64,000 bases of DNA from an uncultured Bacteroidota bacterium (GTDB lineage: Bacteria; Bacteroidota; Bacteroidia; Flavobacteriales; Flavobacteriaceae): positions 1 to 64,000 of the forward strand of contig CAJWUI010000004.1 of NCBI GenBank assembly GCA_913047695.1, read 5' to 3'. The notes beneath the pieces were generated by a model. It had not been told where the DNA came from, ran no database searches, and saw only the letters and a list, made by a program, of their open reading frames with translations. The translations under genes and the position numbers were made by a program. This document shows, one piece after another, positions 45,034 to 53,100 of this stretch. Each line of letters begins with the position of its first letter. The stretch's first letter is position 1.

Positions 45034-46033
45034 TGTTTTTATTTTTTTACTACTTGTCAATTGTAAAAACAATCAAAAAGATGATTTCAATCAATTAAGA
45101 GGTTATGCATTAGGTACAACTTACTCAATATCTTATTCAAGCTCCAATCTCAGTAAGAATTTATTGTCACATAAAATTGATTCAATTATTAATATCATAA
45201 ATGTTTCAATGTCTACTTATGACAAAGATTCAGATATTTCAAAAATTAATAAAGGTGACAGTTTACTTAAAGTTGATACTCATTTTATAAAAGTCTATAA
45301 CAAAGCAACTGAAGTTTGGAAAAAAACTAAAGGTTATTTTGATCCAACAGTTGGAGCTCTTGTAAATGCATATGGATTTGGTCCAAATAGAACTCATAAA
45401 ACTGTTTCTCCATATCAGCTAGAACAAATTTTAAAATATACAGGATGGGATAAAACAAAATTGACATCAAAGAACACTATTCAAAAAAAACATCCAAATC
45501 TTTTTTTTGATTTTAATGCAATAGCAAAAGGCTACGCAGTTGATCTAATATCTGAATATTTGAGGTCAAATCAAGTTTCTTCTTTTTTAGTAGAAATAGG
45601 AGGTGAGATAGTAGCTCAAGGTGTTAGTCCAAAATCAAATTTGCCTTGGAAAATTGCTATTGATAATCCAAAACAAAATGAAGAAGAAAAGTTTGTTCAA
45701 ACAATTTTTTTGAATAATCAGGCATTAGCAACATCAGGAAATTACAGAAAATACAAATTAGATAAAAAAACAGGAAAACGTCATGTACATTCTATAAACC
45801 CCAAAACTGGTAATTCCTTTCCTAGTGAAGTTTTAAGCGCCTCAGTTATTGCACCAAGTTGTATGGTTGCAGATGCGTTTGCCACAGCACTTATGGTTAT
45901 GCCGTTTGAAAAAAGTAAACTTCTAATTGAGAAAGAACTGACACTAGAAGCTCTTTGGATTATTGAAAATAAAAAAGGTGTAGTTGAACAACACTTTTCT
46001 AAAGGGTTCTATAAAAATTTGTCGGAAAATTAG
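44996..46033 (+). CDS. apbE: FAD:protein FMN transferase
   Basis: ApbE moves FMN from FAD onto Thr residues of NqrB and NqrC in the periplasm and so is needed for the Nqr complex encoded just upstream. The 345-residue protein has a lipoprotein signal (FIFLLLVNC). The family blocks ALGTTYSISY, MSTYDKDSDIS, GYFDPTVGAL and DFNAIAKGYAVD are present, as are LVEIGGEIVAQG and SINPKTGN. ATG codons at 44996 and 45011 are both possible; either start lies inside the preceding small gene. The stop is interlocked with the convergent methyltransferase gene in TTAG. Confidence 0.94.
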   Translation: MLSISMVLRKFYSVFIFLLLVNCKNNQKDDFNQLRGYALGTTYSISYSSSNLSKNLLSHKIDSIINIINVSMSTYDKDSDISKINKGDSLLKVDTHFIKVYNKATEVWKKTKGYFDPTVGALVNAYGFGPNRTHKTVSPYQLEQILKYTGWDKTKLTSKNTIQKKHPNLFFDFNAIAKGYAVDLISEYLRSNQVSSFLVEIGGEIVAQGVSPKSNLPWKIAIDNPKQNEEEKFVQTIFLNNQALATSGNYRKYKLDKKTGKRHVHSINPKTGNSFPSEVLSASVIAPSCMVADAFATALMVMPFEKSKLLIEKELTLEALWIIENKKGVVEQHFSKGFYKNLSEN

Positions 46034-46782
46034 TTTTTGTAAGCTAAAGGGATATGGTCAGTTTGAAGACTAAATTTTTTAACCTCATGTTTTGAAAGCT
46101 TCTCTGTGAAACTGATACAATGTGACTCAAAACCAACACTATCTAATAAGTCGAAGTAATCTTTACCGTAAATACGGACATGATCATATTGACCAAAAAC
46201 TTTTTTACGTTCTTTTTTGTCAATTATAGAAGGATCCTCAAATGTCATCTTACGATTAAGATCCAAGGGGACTTGTGCGATTAATACCCCACCTTTTTTA
46301 AGAACTCTAAATAATTCACTAATAGCTAATTTATCATTTGAAACATGCTCCAGTACGTGATTACAAAGGACAAGATCATACGAGTTATTTTCAAATGGTA
46401 AATTACATATATCTGCTTTAATTTCTGCCAAAGGAGAGTTAAGATCACAAGTTTTATATTCCCAATGTTTAAATTTTTTAAATTTTTTATAAAGTGGTTG
46501 TTCAGGAGCTATGTGTAAAACTTTTGATGCCTCTTCAATGTATTTGGTTTCTCTTTCAAGAAAGAGCCAAAGTAGACGGTGTCTTTCTAAAGATAGAGTT
46601 CCAGGACAAAGTGCATTTTCTCTTATTTTGTGGTAACCGTATGGAAGAAATTTTCGGTATGAACTACCGTCAATTGGGTCTGTCAAAATATTTCCTTTAT
46701 ATATTTGTTTTAATATTGGCCTAAACCATATGCTAATCTTTATTAACCATACTCTTGGAAAATTATTTAAAAGCCATTTCAT
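46030..46782 (-). CDS. class I SAM-dependent methyltransferase
   Basis: The 250-residue protein has a Methyltransf_11-type core in its middle. KVLHIAPEQPL replaces the usual glycine-rich motif I, CDLNSPLAEIKADICNLPFENNSYDLVLCNHVLEHV covers motifs II-IV, and LFRVLKKGGVLIAQVP is the post-IV strand. An N-terminal basic stretch with RENALCPGTLSLERHRLLW suggests binding of a phosphorylated or nucleic-acid substrate, but the target is unknown. It overlaps map by four bases and is therefore co-translated with methionine aminopeptidase; the functional reason is not clear. Confidence 0.87.
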   Translation of the reverse strand: MKWLLNNFPRVWLIKISIWFRPILKQIYKGNILTDPIDGSSYRKFLPYGYHKIRENALCPGTLSLERHRLLWLFLERETKYIEEASKVLHIAPEQPLYKKFKKFKHWEYKTCDLNSPLAEIKADICNLPFENNSYDLVLCNHVLEHVSNDKLAISELFRVLKKGGVLIAQVPLDLNRKMTFEDPSIIDKKERKKVFGQYDHVRIYGKDYFDLLDSVGFESHCISFTEKLSKHEVKKFSLQTDHIPLAYKN

Positions 46783-47603
46783 AAAGCTAAATATTCTTTT
46801 CTAAAAGGCCTCTCCTCAGAATTACTTAAACCAAAAGCTTTGTAGATATAATCAAAAGTAGATAATAATTCAGGCTTGCCATTTATAAGAGCGACATTAT
46901 GCTCAAAATGGGCACTTACTTTTCCATCTGCAGTGAGAATTGTCCATCCGTCATCAAGTTGGTTAATTTTGTGAGTTCCCAGATTTATCATAGGTTCAAT
47001 TGCTAATACCATACCATCTAATAATTTTTTACCTCTTCCTCTACGCCCATAATTAGGAATTTCAGGACCCTCGTGCATAGTCTTGCCCAATCCGTGTCCT
47101 ACAAGTTCTCGCACAACACCAAAACCTTCTTTTTCACAATAATTTTGAATTGCATACCCTATATCACCAACTCTATTTCCTTTCTTAAAATTTTTAATTC
47201 CCTCGAAAAGAGAAGCCTTTGATACTTTAAGCAATTTTTCAATTTTAGGATCAATTTCACCAACTGCAAATGTATATGCATGGTCACCATAAAACCCATT
47301 TTTAATAGCACCGCAATCTATAGAAATAATATCACCTTCTTTTAGAGGTTCATTGTTAGGAATACCATGTACGATTTGAGCGTTAGGACTCATACAAAGT
47401 GTGTTTGGGAAGTCATAAAGGCCAAGAAAACCTGGTTCAGCTCCCAAATCACGAATATGGGTTTCTGCAATATCATCTAGTCGAAGGGTAGAAATACCGG
47501 GTTTTATTTCTGATGCCAAGATGCCTAATGTTTTTGAAACTATTAATGCACTTTCGCGTATCAACTCAATTTCTTCCTCAGTTTTTAAAATTATCTCTGC
47601 CAT
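46779..47603 (-). CDS. map: methionine aminopeptidase, type I
   Basis: The enzyme removes the initiator methionine from nascent proteins in the cytoplasm. The 274 residues carry the five metal ligands in their usual context: DCGAIKNGFYGDHAYTF (two Asp), HGLGKTMHEGPEIPNYG (His), LAIEPMIN (Glu) and SAHFEHNVAL (Glu). The substrate-site His lies in QIVHGIPNN. No N-terminal SH3-binding or zinc-finger extension is present, so it is type Ia. It is the first gene of a two-gene minus-strand operon with the methyltransferase. Confidence 0.96.
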   Translation of the reverse strand: MAEIILKTEEEIELIRESALIVSKTLGILASEIKPGISTLRLDDIAETHIRDLGAEPGFLGLYDFPNTLCMSPNAQIVHGIPNNEPLKEGDIISIDCGAIKNGFYGDHAYTFAVGEIDPKIEKLLKVSKASLFEGIKNFKKGNRVGDIGYAIQNYCEKEGFGVVRELVGHGLGKTMHEGPEIPNYGRRGRGKKLLDGMVLAIEPMINLGTHKINQLDDGWTILTADGKVSAHFEHNVALINGKPELLSTFDYIYKAFGLSNSEERPFRKEYLAL

Positions 47604-47703
47604 CTAAAAATTTATTAACGTTAATTTATATTGACTATTTTAAAATGATGTAAAAAAAATACTAAAATGAAAATTGATATAGAAAAGTTTACTTTTAATC
47701 ATT

Positions 47704-49227
47704 CTAGATTAAGATTAGGGAATTTTGAGTCATTTTTTCTGGCACTTCAATTTCAAGCAAATCCAATATAGTTGGTGCGATATCACTTAAAATGCCTGAC
47801 TTGATTTTTCTTTTTTTTGCATCAACTAAAATAATAGGCACAGGGTTTTTGGTATGAGCAGTATTTGGGCTTCCGTCAGGATTGATCATAGTTTCACAAT
47901 TTCCGTGATCTGCAATAATAAGTGTAACATAATTTTTTTCTAAAGCTTTTTTTACGACTGCAGCGGTACACTCGTCGACAACTTCACAAGCACGTATTGC
48001 AGCTTTAAAGTTTCCAGTATGCCCAACCATATCTGGGTTTGCAAAATTTAAACATAAAAAATCAGGGGTGTCTGATTCAATTTTTGCTATAGTTGAATCA
48101 CGAATTTCATATGCGCTCATTTCAGGTTTGAGGTCATAAGTAGCTACTTTTGGAGATGGGCACAGGATTCTTTCTTCTCCTTGAAAAGGATTCTCTCTTC
48201 CTCCATTAAAGAAGAATGTCACATGAGGGTACTTTTCTGTCTCTGCAATTCGAACCTGTGTTTTTCCTGCATTAGATATTACTTCTCCAAGAGTTTTATC
48301 TAAATTATCTTTATCAAATATAACTCCGATATTTTTAAAGGAATCGTCATAATTTGTTAAGGTTAAGTACTTTAATTTTTTTGGATACATATTATATTCA
48401 GGGAACGAACTCTGAGAAAGAACCTGAGTTAGTTCTCTACCTCTATCTGTGCGAAAGTTCAAAAAAATTACAATATCTTCAGCTTCAATTTTTGTTATCG
48501 CTTCTCCTAAATTGTCTTTTTTGTAAAGTGGTTTGATAAATTCATCTGTCACTCCTTCATCGTAACTTGATTTAAGAGATGATACAAAGTTATCGCTGGC
48601 CTCTCCTTTCCCATGAATCAGAAGATCATAAGCTTCTTTAATTCTTTCCCATCTTTGATCCCGATCCATAGCATAGTAACGACCTATTAAACTTGCAAGC
48701 TTTCCATTTGTATTTAACATTTTTTTTTCAATACTTTTTACAAAGTGGATTCCAGATTGAGGATCAACATCTCTTCCGTCAGTAAAAGCATGAAGATAAA
48801 ATTCTTTTAATTTATATTCTTCTAAAATATCAATAAATCCCTCAATATGTTTTATGTGTGAATGAACTCCACCATCTGAAAGTAATCCTAAAAGATGTAT
48901 CTTTTTATTTGTTCTTTTAGCGTATTCGAGACAATCACTCAAGACAGTTTTTTTTCTCAGCGAATTTTTTTCTAAAGCTTGATTTATTTTGGCCAAATCT
49001 TGATAAACAATTCGACCCGCACCCAAATTCATATGTCCTACTTCGCTGTTACCCATTTGACCTTCAGGTAATCCTACATGTTTTCCGTCAGTTCTAAGAG
49101 TACTATGTTCGTACTCGTCATATAAGAAGTCAATATATGGAGTATTTGCTTGATCAACAGCAGATACATTTCGATTTTCTGACTTACCCCAGCCGTCTAG
49201 AATAATTAGGAGTGTTTTTTGAGCCAT
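47704..49227 (-). CDS. gpmI: cofactor-independent phosphoglycerate mutase
   Basis: The Mn2+-dependent glycolytic enzyme interconverts 3- and 2-phosphoglycerate. The 507-residue length is standard. LIILDGWGKSE holds the first metal Asp, GQMGNSEVGHMNLGAG the phosphorylated catalytic Ser at about residue 62, HAFTDGRDVDP and IGRYYAMDRDQRWER the substrate contacts, and IADHGNCETM the second metal site. It is monocistronic, divergent from rsgA with 89 bases between the two starts; no clear promoter match was found there. Confidence 0.96.
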   Translation of the reverse strand: MAQKTLLIILDGWGKSENRNVSAVDQANTPYIDFLYDEYEHSTLRTDGKHVGLPEGQMGNSEVGHMNLGAGRIVYQDLAKINQALEKNSLRKKTVLSDCLEYAKRTNKKIHLLGLLSDGGVHSHIKHIEGFIDILEEYKLKEFYLHAFTDGRDVDPQSGIHFVKSIEKKMLNTNGKLASLIGRYYAMDRDQRWERIKEAYDLLIHGKGEASDNFVSSLKSSYDEGVTDEFIKPLYKKDNLGEAITKIEAEDIVIFLNFRTDRGRELTQVLSQSSFPEYNMYPKKLKYLTLTNYDDSFKNIGVIFDKDNLDKTLGEVISNAGKTQVRIAETEKYPHVTFFFNGGRENPFQGEERILCPSPKVATYDLKPEMSAYEIRDSTIAKIESDTPDFLCLNFANPDMVGHTGNFKAAIRACEVVDECTAAVVKKALEKNYVTLIIADHGNCETMINPDGSPNTAHTKNPVPIILVDAKKRKIKSGILSDIAPTILDLLEIEVPEKMTQNSLILI

Positions 49228-49316
49228 TGTTTTATTTATATAAAGATATGAATAACTCTGCTCTACTGATAAACATATAGGCTTAAAAAAAAACTGTTTC
49301 TTTGTAAATAAAATTT

Positions 49317-50246
49317 TTGAAAAAAGGACTTATTTATCGCTCAACTGGAAGCTGGCACATAGTCGAGTCCGGTGATGTTTTTTATTCATGCCGAATTAAG
49401 GGAAATTTGAGACTTAAAGGAATAAAAAGTACTAATCCTGTTGCCGTTGGTGATCGTGTCATTTTTGAGGTTGAAAACAACTCAATTAAACCAGAGGGAA
49501 GGATAATCGAGGTAGAAGAGAGAAAAAATTATATTATTAGGAAGTCAGTTAATCTATCGAGACAAACTCATATTATTGCATCGAATATAGATCTAGCTTT
49601 TTTAATGATTACGATTAATAATCCCCCAACTTTTACAGTCTTTATTGACCGATTTTTAGTTACCGCGGAGGCTTATAAAATTCCAGTAATTTTATTATTT
49701 AATAAAATTGACACCTACATAAAGAAAGATTTAAATACCATTAGCTCTCTTAAAAAAATATATGAGGATATTGGTTATACAGCTTACGAAATATCAGCTA
49801 AAACGAGTCAAAATTTAGAAAATGTAAAAATACTAATGCAAAATAAAATAATAATGATATCAGGGCATAGTGGTGTTGGAAAATCAACATTTATTAACGC
49901 AATAGACCCAGATGTTGATATAAAAACTTCTGCTATTTCAGATCAACATATGCAAGGAAAACATACAACTACTTTTGCAGAAATGCATAAATTGAAAGGA
50001 GGTACTAGAGTTATCGATACACCTGGGATTAAGGGTTTTGGGATAGTAGAAATGGGACCTCAAGAAATTGGGAATTATTTCCCTGAATTTTTTCAAAGAA
50101 AAGATAAGTGTAAGTTTAACAATTGTCTTCATCATAATGAACCTAATTGCGCGATTAAAAGTGCTGTTAAGGATGGTTCAATAGCACAGAGTAGATTCAA
50201 TAGTTATACTCAAATACTATCTGAAGACAGTAATTATAGAAATTAA
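49317..50246 (+). CDS. rsgA: ribosome small subunit-dependent GTPase A
   Basis: RsgA is a circularly permuted GTPase that checks late 30S subunit maturation. The 309-residue protein has an N-terminal OB-fold (about 1-65) and a GTPase domain with permuted order: NKIDTY (G4), then SAKT, then GHSGVGKSTFIN (G1, about residue 182) and DTPGIKGFG (G3). A C-terminal zinc finger follows in CKFNNCLHHNEPNC. The start is a TTG at 49317, which matches the family start GLIYRSTGSW; no ATG lies close upstream. It is followed one base later by dtd. Confidence 0.95.
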   Translation: MKKGLIYRSTGSWHIVESGDVFYSCRIKGNLRLKGIKSTNPVAVGDRVIFEVENNSIKPEGRIIEVEERKNYIIRKSVNLSRQTHIIASNIDLAFLMITINNPPTFTVFIDRFLVTAEAYKIPVILLFNKIDTYIKKDLNTISSLKKIYEDIGYTAYEISAKTSQNLENVKILMQNKIIMISGHSGVGKSTFINAIDPDVDIKTSAISDQHMQGKHTTTFAEMHKLKGGTRVIDTPGIKGFGIVEMGPQEIGNYFPEFFQRKDKCKFNNCLHHNEPNCAIKSAVKDGSIAQSRFNSYTQILSEDSNYRN

Positions 50247-50247
50247 T

Positions 50248-50700
50248 ATGAGAGCTGTAATACAAAGAGTTAAATATGCTAATGTGATTATTGACAGAAA
50301 AGAAAAAAGAACATCTGGCCCTGGTTTGATGATATTATTAGGAATAGGACATTCTGATAATGAAGACGATGTAAAATGGTTAGCAAATAAAATTTTGAAT
50401 TTGCGGATATTTAATGACGTAAAAGGCATCATGAACCAGTCTATTAAAGAAATAAAAGGTGAGATTATGGTAATTAGCCAGTTCACTCTTATGGCTCAAA
50501 CAAAAAAAGGAAACCGCCCTTCATATGGGAATGCTGCTAAACACGAACACGCGATTCCGTTATATAATCTATTTAAAACCGTTACTCAAAATGGCCTTTC
50601 AAAGCAAGTTATATCTGGTAAATTTGGATCAAATATGGAAGTAGAAATTGTTAACGATGGCCCAGTAACGATTTGTATTGATACAAAAAATCGGGATTAA
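50248..50700 (+). CDS. dtd: D-aminoacyl-tRNA deacylase
   Basis: Dtd hydrolyses D-amino acids (and Gly mischarged on tRNA-Ala) from tRNA, protecting translation. The 150-residue protein starts MRAVIQRVKYANV as usual. SQFTLMAQTKKGNRPSY carries the SQFTL active-site block, and MEVEIVNDGPVTICIDT contains the cross-subunit NxGPxT motif that excludes L-amino acids. It forms a dimer in the cytoplasm. The ATG is one base after the rsgA stop, so the two genes form an operon dedicated to translation quality. Confidence 0.96.
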   Translation: MRAVIQRVKYANVIIDRKEKRTSGPGLMILLGIGHSDNEDDVKWLANKILNLRIFNDVKGIMNQSIKEIKGEIMVISQFTLMAQTKKGNRPSYGNAAKHEHAIPLYNLFKTVTQNGLSKQVISGKFGSNMEVEIVNDGPVTICIDTKNRD

Positions 50701-50707
50701 ATTATAA

Positions 50708-51709
50708 TCATAAAAGATTTACTTCAAAGTCTAATCTAAGCCCATAAAAGTTAAATATCTTTTCTTTGACTTCTTCTGCTAGAGCCAAAATCTCTAAACC
50801 TTTTGCACCTCCGTAATTCACTAATACTAAAGCCTGTTTTTTGTGAATTCCCGCATCACCTTTCCTTTTTCCTTTGTATCCAATTTTTTCTATAAGCCAG
50901 CCTGCAGGCAACTTAAAATGATTTTTGTTTTCTGCATAATAGGGTATTTCAGGAAATTCTTTCTTAAGTGCTAAAAGTTTTTTTTGGGTCACAATAGGGT
51001 TTTTAAAAAAACTTCCACTGTTTCCAATTTTTTCTGGATCAGGTAGTTTTGATTTTCTAATTGCTATAACTTCAGCTGCCACATTCTGTATGGTGTTTTC
51101 TTTTCCAATCATTAATTTTTGAAGTTCACCATAGCTAACATTTATTTTATGAGGTTTTTTTCTCAACAAAAAACAAACACTAGTTATTATAACTTTTCCT
51201 TTTAGCTCTTCTTTAAAAATTGAAGACCGATACTCAAATTTACAAGATTCCTTTTCGTAATTTTTAAATTTTAATGAACTTATTTCAAGAGCTCGACAGC
51301 TCTCAAATACTGAATTTAACTCTACTCCATATGCACCAATATTTTGAATAGGTGCAGCCCCAACGCTACCAGGAATCAACGCTAAGTTTTCAATTCCAGA
51401 GTAGTCATTTTTTAAAGCCCATAAAACTAGGTCATGCCAAATCTCACCAGCTCCAACTTTAATCAAAACTTCAGTTTCTGTTTGATCTTGAACCTCTATA
51501 CCTTTATTTTTCATTATTATAGTATGCCCATCATAATTTTTAGTTAATAAAATATTACTCCCTGATCCTAAAACTCTGAAAGGCCCTTTTATTTCTGACT
51601 TTAATATTTTTAGAAGTTCACCTTCGGAGAAAATCTCCACGAGAAATTTTGTTTTAACGTCAATACCAAATGTATTGTGGTTTTTTAGAGAAACATTTTC
51701 TTTAATCAT
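50708..51709 (-). CDS. murB: UDP-N-acetylenolpyruvoylglucosamine reductase
   Basis: MurB reduces UDP-GlcNAc-enolpyruvate to UDP-MurNAc with NADPH in peptidoglycan synthesis. The 333-residue FAD protein is of type I. LKNHNTFGIDVKT at the start, LGSGSNILLT and IPGSVGAAPIQNIGAYG bind FAD. KFEYRSSIFK includes the Tyr/Arg pair, GNSGSFFKNP holds the catalytic Ser, and the Glu lies near the C-terminus. It overlaps the upstream aminotransferase gene by four bases, an arrangement without obvious metabolic logic. Confidence 0.95.
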   Translation of the reverse strand: MIKENVSLKNHNTFGIDVKTKFLVEIFSEGELLKILKSEIKGPFRVLGSGSNILLTKNYDGHTIIMKNKGIEVQDQTETEVLIKVGAGEIWHDLVLWALKNDYSGIENLALIPGSVGAAPIQNIGAYGVELNSVFESCRALEISSLKFKNYEKESCKFEYRSSIFKEELKGKVIITSVCFLLRKKPHKINVSYGELQKLMIGKENTIQNVAAEVIAIRKSKLPDPEKIGNSGSFFKNPIVTQKKLLALKKEFPEIPYYAENKNHFKLPAGWLIEKIGYKGKRKGDAGIHKKQALVLVNYGGAKGLEILALAEEVKEKIFNFYGLRLDFEVNLL

Positions 51710-52917
51710 ACAACTGGTGATGCGAAGATTTTGTTGTATTTTATTATTCCTTTTCTAATAATTTTTGTTGCCCTTAGAAGTTTTTTTTCATTTAAAACAA
51801 ATGCAACACGAACTTCATTTTTACCATAACCTGGAGTGGAATAAAAACCTGTAGCGGGAGCCAACATTACAGTCTGACCTTCATCTTCAAATGAGGTTAA
51901 CAAAAATTTAGAAAAATTTTCAGCATCATCAATGGGAAGTTTAACCATGCAATAAAATGCTCCCATTGGGTAAGAAACTTTAACGTCAGGAATTTCCTCT
52001 AATGCTTTAATCAGTACGTCTCTTCTTCTGCTATATTCGCTTATCACCTTTTTAAGATAACTGTCTGGCGCATCAAGTGCAGCTTCACTTGCTATTAGAG
52101 CATACGTGGGAGGAGAAAGACGAAGTTGAGCAAATTTTAGTAAATTTTGAATTAATAATTTATTTTTAGAAACGATACATCCAACCCTAGCACCACACAA
52201 GCTATAGCGTTTTGACACTGAATCTATCATTATGGTATGTTTATGACCTTCAGGGTGACGTAAAACTGAATAATGTTCTATATCTCCATGAATAAATTCT
52301 CTATAAACTTCGTCGACTATAAGGAATATATTTTTCCTGATTGATAATTCACAAAGGGTGTCTATTTCAAGTTTACTGTAAACATAGCCTGTTGGATTAC
52401 TAGGATTACATAGTAATATGGCTTTGGTTTTAGGAGTAATTTTACTGTCTATATTTTCCAAAGAAGGTAATTGGAATTGATTGTTAAATTCAGAGGCAAC
52501 TGGAACTACTTTGACACTAGACGCACTAGCAAAACCATTATAATTTGCGTAGAAAGGTTCAGGAATAATTATTTCATCTTCAGCATCACAAATTGAGTTT
52601 AAAACAAAGGTCAGTGCTTCACTAGCTCCTGTGGTTATTAAAATGTCCTCAGCGTTTATATTAATTTTATGTTTAGAGTAATATTTAGATAGTTTTTTAC
52701 GATATGAGAAATTACCTTGAGATGGGCCGTATGGTAATAGTTTAAGATTAGAGTTTTTGACTGCATCTATCGCTACCCTTGGAGCTTCAATATCTGGCTG
52801 TCCAATGTTAAGATGTAAAACTTTAACGCCTCTTGCTTTAGCTTGTTCTGAAAAAGCGACTAATTTTCTAATTGGTGAAACTGGAATATCAATTCCCTTT
52901 TTTGATAATTTGGGCAT
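51706..52917 (-). CDS. class I aminotransferase (aspartate/unknown specificity)
   Basis: This is the third class I aminotransferase in the window, 403 residues. Motifs: LHLNIGQPDIEAPR at the N-terminus, TGASEALTFVLNSICDAEDEIIIPEPFY, LCNPSNPTGYVYS, VDEVYREFIHG and DSVSKRYSLCGARVGC with the PLP lysine near residue 244. RVAFVLNE closes the active site with the carboxylate Arg. The SKRYSLCGARVG variant differs from the SKAFAMTGWRIG of the other two, so specificity is likely different. It is translationally coupled to murB. It could supply an amino acid for the cell wall, but that is speculation. Confidence 0.9.
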   Translation of the reverse strand: MPKLSKKGIDIPVSPIRKLVAFSEQAKARGVKVLHLNIGQPDIEAPRVAIDAVKNSNLKLLPYGPSQGNFSYRKKLSKYYSKHKININAEDILITTGASEALTFVLNSICDAEDEIIIPEPFYANYNGFASASSVKVVPVASEFNNQFQLPSLENIDSKITPKTKAILLCNPSNPTGYVYSKLEIDTLCELSIRKNIFLIVDEVYREFIHGDIEHYSVLRHPEGHKHTIMIDSVSKRYSLCGARVGCIVSKNKLLIQNLLKFAQLRLSPPTYALIASEAALDAPDSYLKKVISEYSRRRDVLIKALEEIPDVKVSYPMGAFYCMVKLPIDDAENFSKFLLTSFEDEGQTVMLAPATGFYSTPGYGKNEVRVAFVLNEKKLLRATKIIRKGIIKYNKIFASPVV

Positions 52918-53100
52918 TTTTGAATTAAAATGTAAAAATGCTAAAAAATACTATGAAACGCAATCATTGTAGAGCTTATGATGAAACTTTAAATTTATGT
53001 TTGAGCATTTGTATTAATATTTTTTCAAATTTGAAACTCAATTTTTATTATAGAGTAAGTGTCCCTACTTTTATAGGATAAAATAAACCAAAAGGTTTTT

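Noticed and set aside
52938-53081. A 47-residue open frame upstream of valS
   Set aside because: It has no recognisable motif, no enrichment in Val codons that would suggest attenuation, and length expected by chance; a terminator is lacking.
53085-53100. Small AAACC/GGTTT hairpin followed by T bases before the valS ATG
   Set aside because: Only five pairs and a short T run; too weak to call an attenuator, and no T-box or leader peptide is present.
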